From Methylovorus sp035565335 (GTDB lineage Bacteria > Pseudomonadota > Gammaproteobacteria > Burkholderiales > Methylophilaceae), in NCBI GenBank assembly GCA_035565335.1, contig DATMSO010000020.1, positions 1 to 35,170 on the forward strand: a stretch of DNA of 35,170 bases. The letters are read 5' to 3'. Positions within the stretch are counted from its first letter, which is position 1, and every line of letters begins with the position of its first letter. The notes under the pieces were generated by a model, which ran no database searches, was not told the origin of the DNA, and saw nothing but the letters and a program-made list of their open reading frames with translations. The translations under genes were made by a program, and so were the position numbers. Shown one piece after another: positions 31,997 through 35,170 of the stretch.

Positions 31997-32599
31997 ATGC
32001 AAACCGTCAAGAAAATCGCCACCTCCCGCATGCCTACCTCGCATGGGGATTTCACCCTCCATATCTACCGGTCAGAAAATGACCCGCAAGGCCTGCAAGA
32101 CCAGGTGGCACTTGTCGCGGGCGAGCTGAAACCCGGCCAGGAAGAGGTGCTGGTGCGCCTGCATTCCGAATGCCTAACCGGCGATGTATTAGGCTCCCGC
32201 CGCTGCGATTGCGGCGAACAACTCGCAAAATCGCAAGAAACCATCGCCAAAGCAGGCTGCGGCGTGATCCTCTACCTGCGCGGGCATGAAGGTCGCGGCA
32301 TCGGTCTCGCCCACAAGATCAAGGCCTATGCCCTGCAAGACCAGGGGCGCGATACCGTGCAGGCCAATCTGGAACAAGGCCTGCCGATTGATGCGCGCAG
32401 TTACGATGTGGCTGCCGCCATGCTGCGCGACCTCGGGCTGCAACGCATCCAGCTTTTGACCAACAATCCGGAAAAAGTCACCCGCCTGCAGGCTGCCGGC
32501 ATCTCCGTCAGCCGCCGCATACCCCTGCTGATCACGCCCAACCAGAACAACGCAGACTACCTGCAAACCAAGCGGACCAAGCTGGGGCATTATCTTTAA
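31997..32599 (+). CDS. ribA: GTP cyclohydrolase II
   Basis: RibA opens GTP to give 2,5-diamino-6-ribosylamino-4-pyrimidinone 5'-phosphate, the first step of riboflavin synthesis. The zinc cysteines are C59, C70 and C72 (HSECLTGDVLGSRRCDCG), spaced as in E. coli. GHEGRGIGLAHKIKAYALQDQG holds the catalytic region, and LLTNNPEKV and KRTKLGHYL end the protein. The 200-residue length is that of a stand-alone RibA, not a RibBA fusion. It begins 20 bases after ftsX, so it probably shares that transcript, and ends at a bidirectional terminator. Confidence 0.96.
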   Translation: MQTVKKIATSRMPTSHGDFTLHIYRSENDPQGLQDQVALVAGELKPGQEEVLVRLHSECLTGDVLGSRRCDCGEQLAKSQETIAKAGCGVILYLRGHEGRGIGLAHKIKAYALQDQGRDTVQANLEQGLPIDARSYDVAAAMLRDLGLQRIQLLTNNPEKVTRLQAAGISVSRRIPLLITPNQNNADYLQTKRTKLGHYL

Positions 32600-32625
32600 G
32601 TACGGCATGCATTGCCGCCGCCCAT

Positions 32626-32659
32626 AAAAAACAGGCCTGATCGGCCTGTTTTTTATTTT
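32626..32659. terminator. Bidirectional terminator between ribA and fpr
   Basis: AAAAAACAGGCC (32626-32637) pairs perfectly with GGCCTGTTTTTT (32643-32654) around a TGATC loop. The A and T flanks give a U-run on either strand, serving both ribA and the convergent fpr. Confidence 0.9.
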
Positions 32660-32710
32660 GCAGCTGCTGCCTGAGATATCAGGCGGCAGGGATAAGCGCT
32701 TATTTGCGGT

Positions 32711-33487
32711 TTACTTCTCGGCAAACGCACGCTCGATCACGTAGTCCCCGAGGTCGCCAATGCGCTTGGAAACCTGCAGACCGGCGGCGTCCAGAATGCG
32801 GCAGGTGTCTTCCAGCATTTGTGGGCTGCCGCACAACATGGCGCGGTCGGTTTCAGGGTTCAGCGGTGGCAGGCCGATGTCGGCAAACAGCTTGCCGTTT
32901 TCCATCAGGTCGGTCAGGCGGCCTTCGTTGCGGAAGGGCTCACGCGTCACTGTGGGGTAGTAGATCAGCTGGTTTTTCACCTGTTCGCCGAAGTATTCGT
33001 TCTCAGGCAGCTCTTTGGTGATGAAGTCTTCGTAAGCCAGGTCATTCACGCGGCGCACACCGTGCACCAGGATCACTTTCTCAAACTTTTCGTAAATTTC
33101 CGGATCCTGGATCAGGCAAATGAACGGGGCCAGGCCAGTACCGGTAGACAGCAGGTACAGATTCTTGCCGGGCTTGAGGTCGGACAGCAGCAGCGTGCCG
33201 GTAGGCTTGCGGCCCACCAGAATATCGTCACCCACTTTAAGGTGCTGCAGGCGGGAGGTCAGCGGACCATTCGGCACCTTGATGCTGAAGAATTCGAGGT
33301 CTTCTGCATAGTTGGCGCTGGCAATACTGTAGGCACGCATCAGCGGCTTGCCATCCACTTGCAGACCGATCATGACGAACTGGCCATTTTCAAAGCGCAG
33401 GCCGGCGTCGCGGGTGGTGGTGAACGAAAACAGACTGTCATTCCAATGCTTTACCGACAACACTTTTTCGGTATTAAACGCGCTCAT
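32711..33487 (-). CDS. fpr: Ferredoxin/flavodoxin-NADP+ reductase
   Basis: Fpr moves electrons between NADP(H) and ferredoxin or flavodoxin through FAD. The 258-residue protein has the FAD-binding RAYSIAS (51-57), the NADP-binding STGTGLAPF (114-122), CGSPQM near the end and the C-terminus GDYVIERAFAEK, which fits the bacterial subclass I type. It is cytoplasmic. It starts 36 bases after etfA and may be cotranscribed with it. A purine-rich AAAGATAAAGAAC precedes the ATG. Confidence 0.95.
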   Translation of the reverse strand: MSAFNTEKVLSVKHWNDSLFSFTTTRDAGLRFENGQFVMIGLQVDGKPLMRAYSIASANYAEDLEFFSIKVPNGPLTSRLQHLKVGDDILVGRKPTGTLLLSDLKPGKNLYLLSTGTGLAPFICLIQDPEIYEKFEKVILVHGVRRVNDLAYEDFITKELPENEYFGEQVKNQLIYYPTVTREPFRNEGRLTDLMENGKLFADIGLPPLNPETDRAMLCGSPQMLEDTCRILDAAGLQVSKRIGDLGDYVIERAFAEK

Positions 33488-33523
33488 AGTTCTTTATCTT
33501 TCAAATAATTAAGTGAGTAACGA

Positions 33524-34450
33524 TCAGCCGAGGGCGGCATTCAGTTCAGGCAGGGCCTTGAACAGGTCGGCCACCAGGCCGTAATCCGCATGCTTGAAAA
33601 TCGGGGCATCAGCATCGTGGTTGATGGCCACGATCACCTTGCTATCCTTGATACCGGCCAGATGCTGCATGGCGCCGGAAATACCGACCGCAATATACAG
33701 CTCGGGGGCCACCACGGTGCCAGTCTGGCCAACCTGAAGGTCGTTGGGGGCAAAGCCGGCATCCACGCAGGCGCGGGTCGCGCCAATGGCCGCATTCAGC
33801 TTGTGAGCCACAGGCTCCAGCAAGGCATTGAATTGCTCGCCCAGGCTGCGGCCACCGGAAATCACCACATTGGCTGTTGCCAGCTCAGGACGGTCAGACA
33901 GGTTGCGTTGTTCGCTCACCCAGCGCACTTTACCAAAGGCTGCCGGTGCCGCAGCACTGGTAATCTCGGCATTGCCACCATCCGCCGCGGCTTCAAACGA
34001 AGTAGCACGCACGGTCACCACTTGCACGGCATCGCTGCTTTGCACGGTGGCCAGAATATTGCCTGCGTATATCGGGCGCACATAGGTCGCCGGTGCCTGA
34101 ATCTCCACAACGTCGGACACCATGCCCACATCCAGCAAGGCAGCTACGCGCGGCAGCACGCCTTTGCCCAGCGTGCTATGGGCAGCCACGATCACCTGAT
34201 ACTCACCCGCTACCTGTTGCAGCGCAGCGGCGACATCTTCAGCCAACAAATGCGCGAGATGCGGGGCTTCTACCTTGATCACCCGAGCGACACCGGCGAT
34301 GCCGGCAGCCTGGCTCGCCAGCGCGGACACATCGGCGCCTACCAGCAGCAGATGAATGGGTTGTTGCCACGCCGCTGCGGCCGTCACGGCCTGACGGGTG
34401 GATTGCTTAATATGCTGGCCGTCGTGTTCGGCCAAAATCAGTACGCTCAT
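33524..34450 (-). CDS. etfA: Electron transfer flavoprotein, alpha subunit
   Basis: EtfA with EtfB forms an FAD-containing heterodimer that takes electrons from dehydrogenases (such as acyl-CoA or amine dehydrogenases) and passes them on. The C-terminal FAD domain carries SGGRSLGEQF, GQTGTVVAPELYIAVGISGAMQHLAGIKDS and VAINHDADAPIFKHADYGLV, the family signature. The 308-residue length is normal. It overlaps etfB by four bases (ATGA), so the subunits are translationally coupled. In methylotrophs ETF can serve trimethylamine dehydrogenase, but no such gene is in the window. Confidence 0.97.
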   Translation of the reverse strand: MSVLILAEHDGQHIKQSTRQAVTAAAAWQQPIHLLLVGADVSALASQAAGIAGVARVIKVEAPHLAHLLAEDVAAALQQVAGEYQVIVAAHSTLGKGVLPRVAALLDVGMVSDVVEIQAPATYVRPIYAGNILATVQSSDAVQVVTVRATSFEAAADGGNAEITSAAAPAAFGKVRWVSEQRNLSDRPELATANVVISGGRSLGEQFNALLEPVAHKLNAAIGATRACVDAGFAPNDLQVGQTGTVVAPELYIAVGISGAMQHLAGIKDSKVIVAINHDADAPIFKHADYGLVADLFKALPELNAALG

Positions 34451-35170
34451 GCCAATACCTTTTCAATACGCAGTTTTTCGACCAGTTCCGCCACGCTGTT
34501 GACCATCACACCCGGCTTGCGCGGAGCAGGCTCGGCAACATTCAGCAGGCTGAGGTGCGAGGCAAAGTTCACGCCCAGCTCGGTGGCGGCGATCACATCA
34601 ATCGGCTTTTTCTTGGCCATCATCATGTTGGGCAGCTTGATAAAGCGCGGCTCATTGAGGCGCAGGTCAGCGGTCACAATCGCGGGCAGTTGTAAGGCCA
34701 CGGTTTCGGTGCCGCCATCTACTTCGCGGTTCACTTCGATCTCGTTGCCATTCACCTTGATTTCAGAAGCAAACAGGCCTTGGCCCACACCCAGCAGCGC
34801 AGCCAGCATCTGGCCGGCCTGGCCGGCATCATCATCAATCGCCTGCTTGCCCAGCAGGATCAGGTCAGGCTGCTCGCGGCCTGCGACGGCTTTCAGCAGC
34901 TTGGCAACGCCCAGAGGCTGCAGCTTGCCGTCGGCTTGCACCAGCACGGCACGATCAACGCCCATGGCCAGCGCGTGACGCAAGGTATCCTTGCTGTTTT
35001 CAGCGCCGATGGACACGGCCACGATTTCTGTGGCGATGCCTTTTTCCTTGAGGCGCAGCGCTTCTTCCACTGCGATTTCATCGAAGGGATTGATGCCCAT
35101 CTTGACGCCGCTGATCTCGACGTCGGAGCCATCCTGCTTGACGCGAGGCACGATGTTGTAATCCACCACG
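34447..35170 (-). CDS. etfB: Electron transfer flavoprotein, beta subunit (5' end outside the window)
   Basis: The visible 240 residues begin VVDYNIVPRVKQDGSD and contain VKMGINPFDEIAVEEALRLKEKG, the ETF beta signature, and end in PGVMVNSVAELVEKLRIEKVLA. EtfB binds AMP and contacts the partner dehydrogenase. Homologues begin about ten residues earlier (MKVLVAVKR-type start), so the true start lies past the right edge and the GTG at 35169 is not the start. It overlaps etfA by four bases. Confidence 0.95.
   Translation of the reverse strand, partial: VVDYNIVPRVKQDGSDVEISGVKMGINPFDEIAVEEALRLKEKGIATEIVAVSIGAENSKDTLRHALAMGVDRAVLVQADGKLQPLGVAKLLKAVAGREQPDLILLGKQAIDDDAGQAGQMLAALLGVGQGLFASEIKVNGNEIEVNREVDGGTETVALQLPAIVTADLRLNEPRFIKLPNMMMAKKKPIDVIAATELGVNFASHLSLLNVAEPAPRKPGVMVNSVAELVEKLRIEKVLA

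Noticed and set aside
33590..34978. A 462-codon plus-strand frame across etfA and etfB
   Set aside because: It crosses the boundary of two real, translationally coupled genes on the other strand and has no family signature.

Overview
The window is a GC-rich, densely coded stretch of a proteobacterial chromosome. The gene families and order fit a betaproteobacterium, most likely a methylotroph of the Methylophilaceae type. This is an inference from an Edd start at the left edge, protein-sequence character and overall gene content; no rRNA or other marker is present to prove it. I see no tRNA, rRNA, CRISPR, phage or insertion sequence. Thirty-four genes are supported, including one 28-codon leader peptide; the two edge genes (edd, etfB) are partial.

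Region 1 (1-8379) is a lipopolysaccharide inner-core locus. A minus-strand run of waaG, waaP, a WapP-like kinase, a GT2 glycosyltransferase, a protein with two tandem kinase-like domains and a NodU/CmcH-type carbamoyltransferase diverges from waaC. It resembles the Pseudomonas aeruginosa core operon (waaG-waaP-wapP-wapQ-PA5006-wapO), with a glycosyltransferase where wapQ would be. Together these genes would transfer, phosphorylate and carbamoylate inner-core heptose. Region 2 (8380-12440) is the heat-shock set grpE-dnaK-dnaJ, with good sigma-32 promoters before grpE and dnaK and a strong terminator after dnaJ.

Region 3 (12562-19074) is a second surface-polysaccharide block: a membrane-anchored GT9 heptosyltransferase, a WaaL-type O-antigen ligase, another GT9, two GT4 enzymes and an ELM1-family (COG3660) protein whose ribosome-binding site lies in a 15-bp tandem repeat. 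Region 4 (19279-22987) holds leuA with its terminator, a long leader containing a leucine-rich, apparently leaderless 28-residue peptide, an HSL-type hydrolase and glyoxalase I.

Region 5 (23058-32659) holds a cytosolic chemoreceptor-like coiled coil fused to a solute-binding domain, then fdx-coaD-rsmD and a pair of M16 peptidase-like proteins (one active-site-positive, one negative). These diverge from ftsY-ftsE-ftsX-ribA. Region 6 (32711-35170) is etfB-etfA-fpr, a flavoprotein electron-transfer set.

The best candidates for something little described are the chemoreceptor/solute-binding fusion (23058-24827), the leucine leader upstream of leuA (21042-21384), the double-kinase protein (2037-3503) and the repeat-encoded translation start at 19072-19131.
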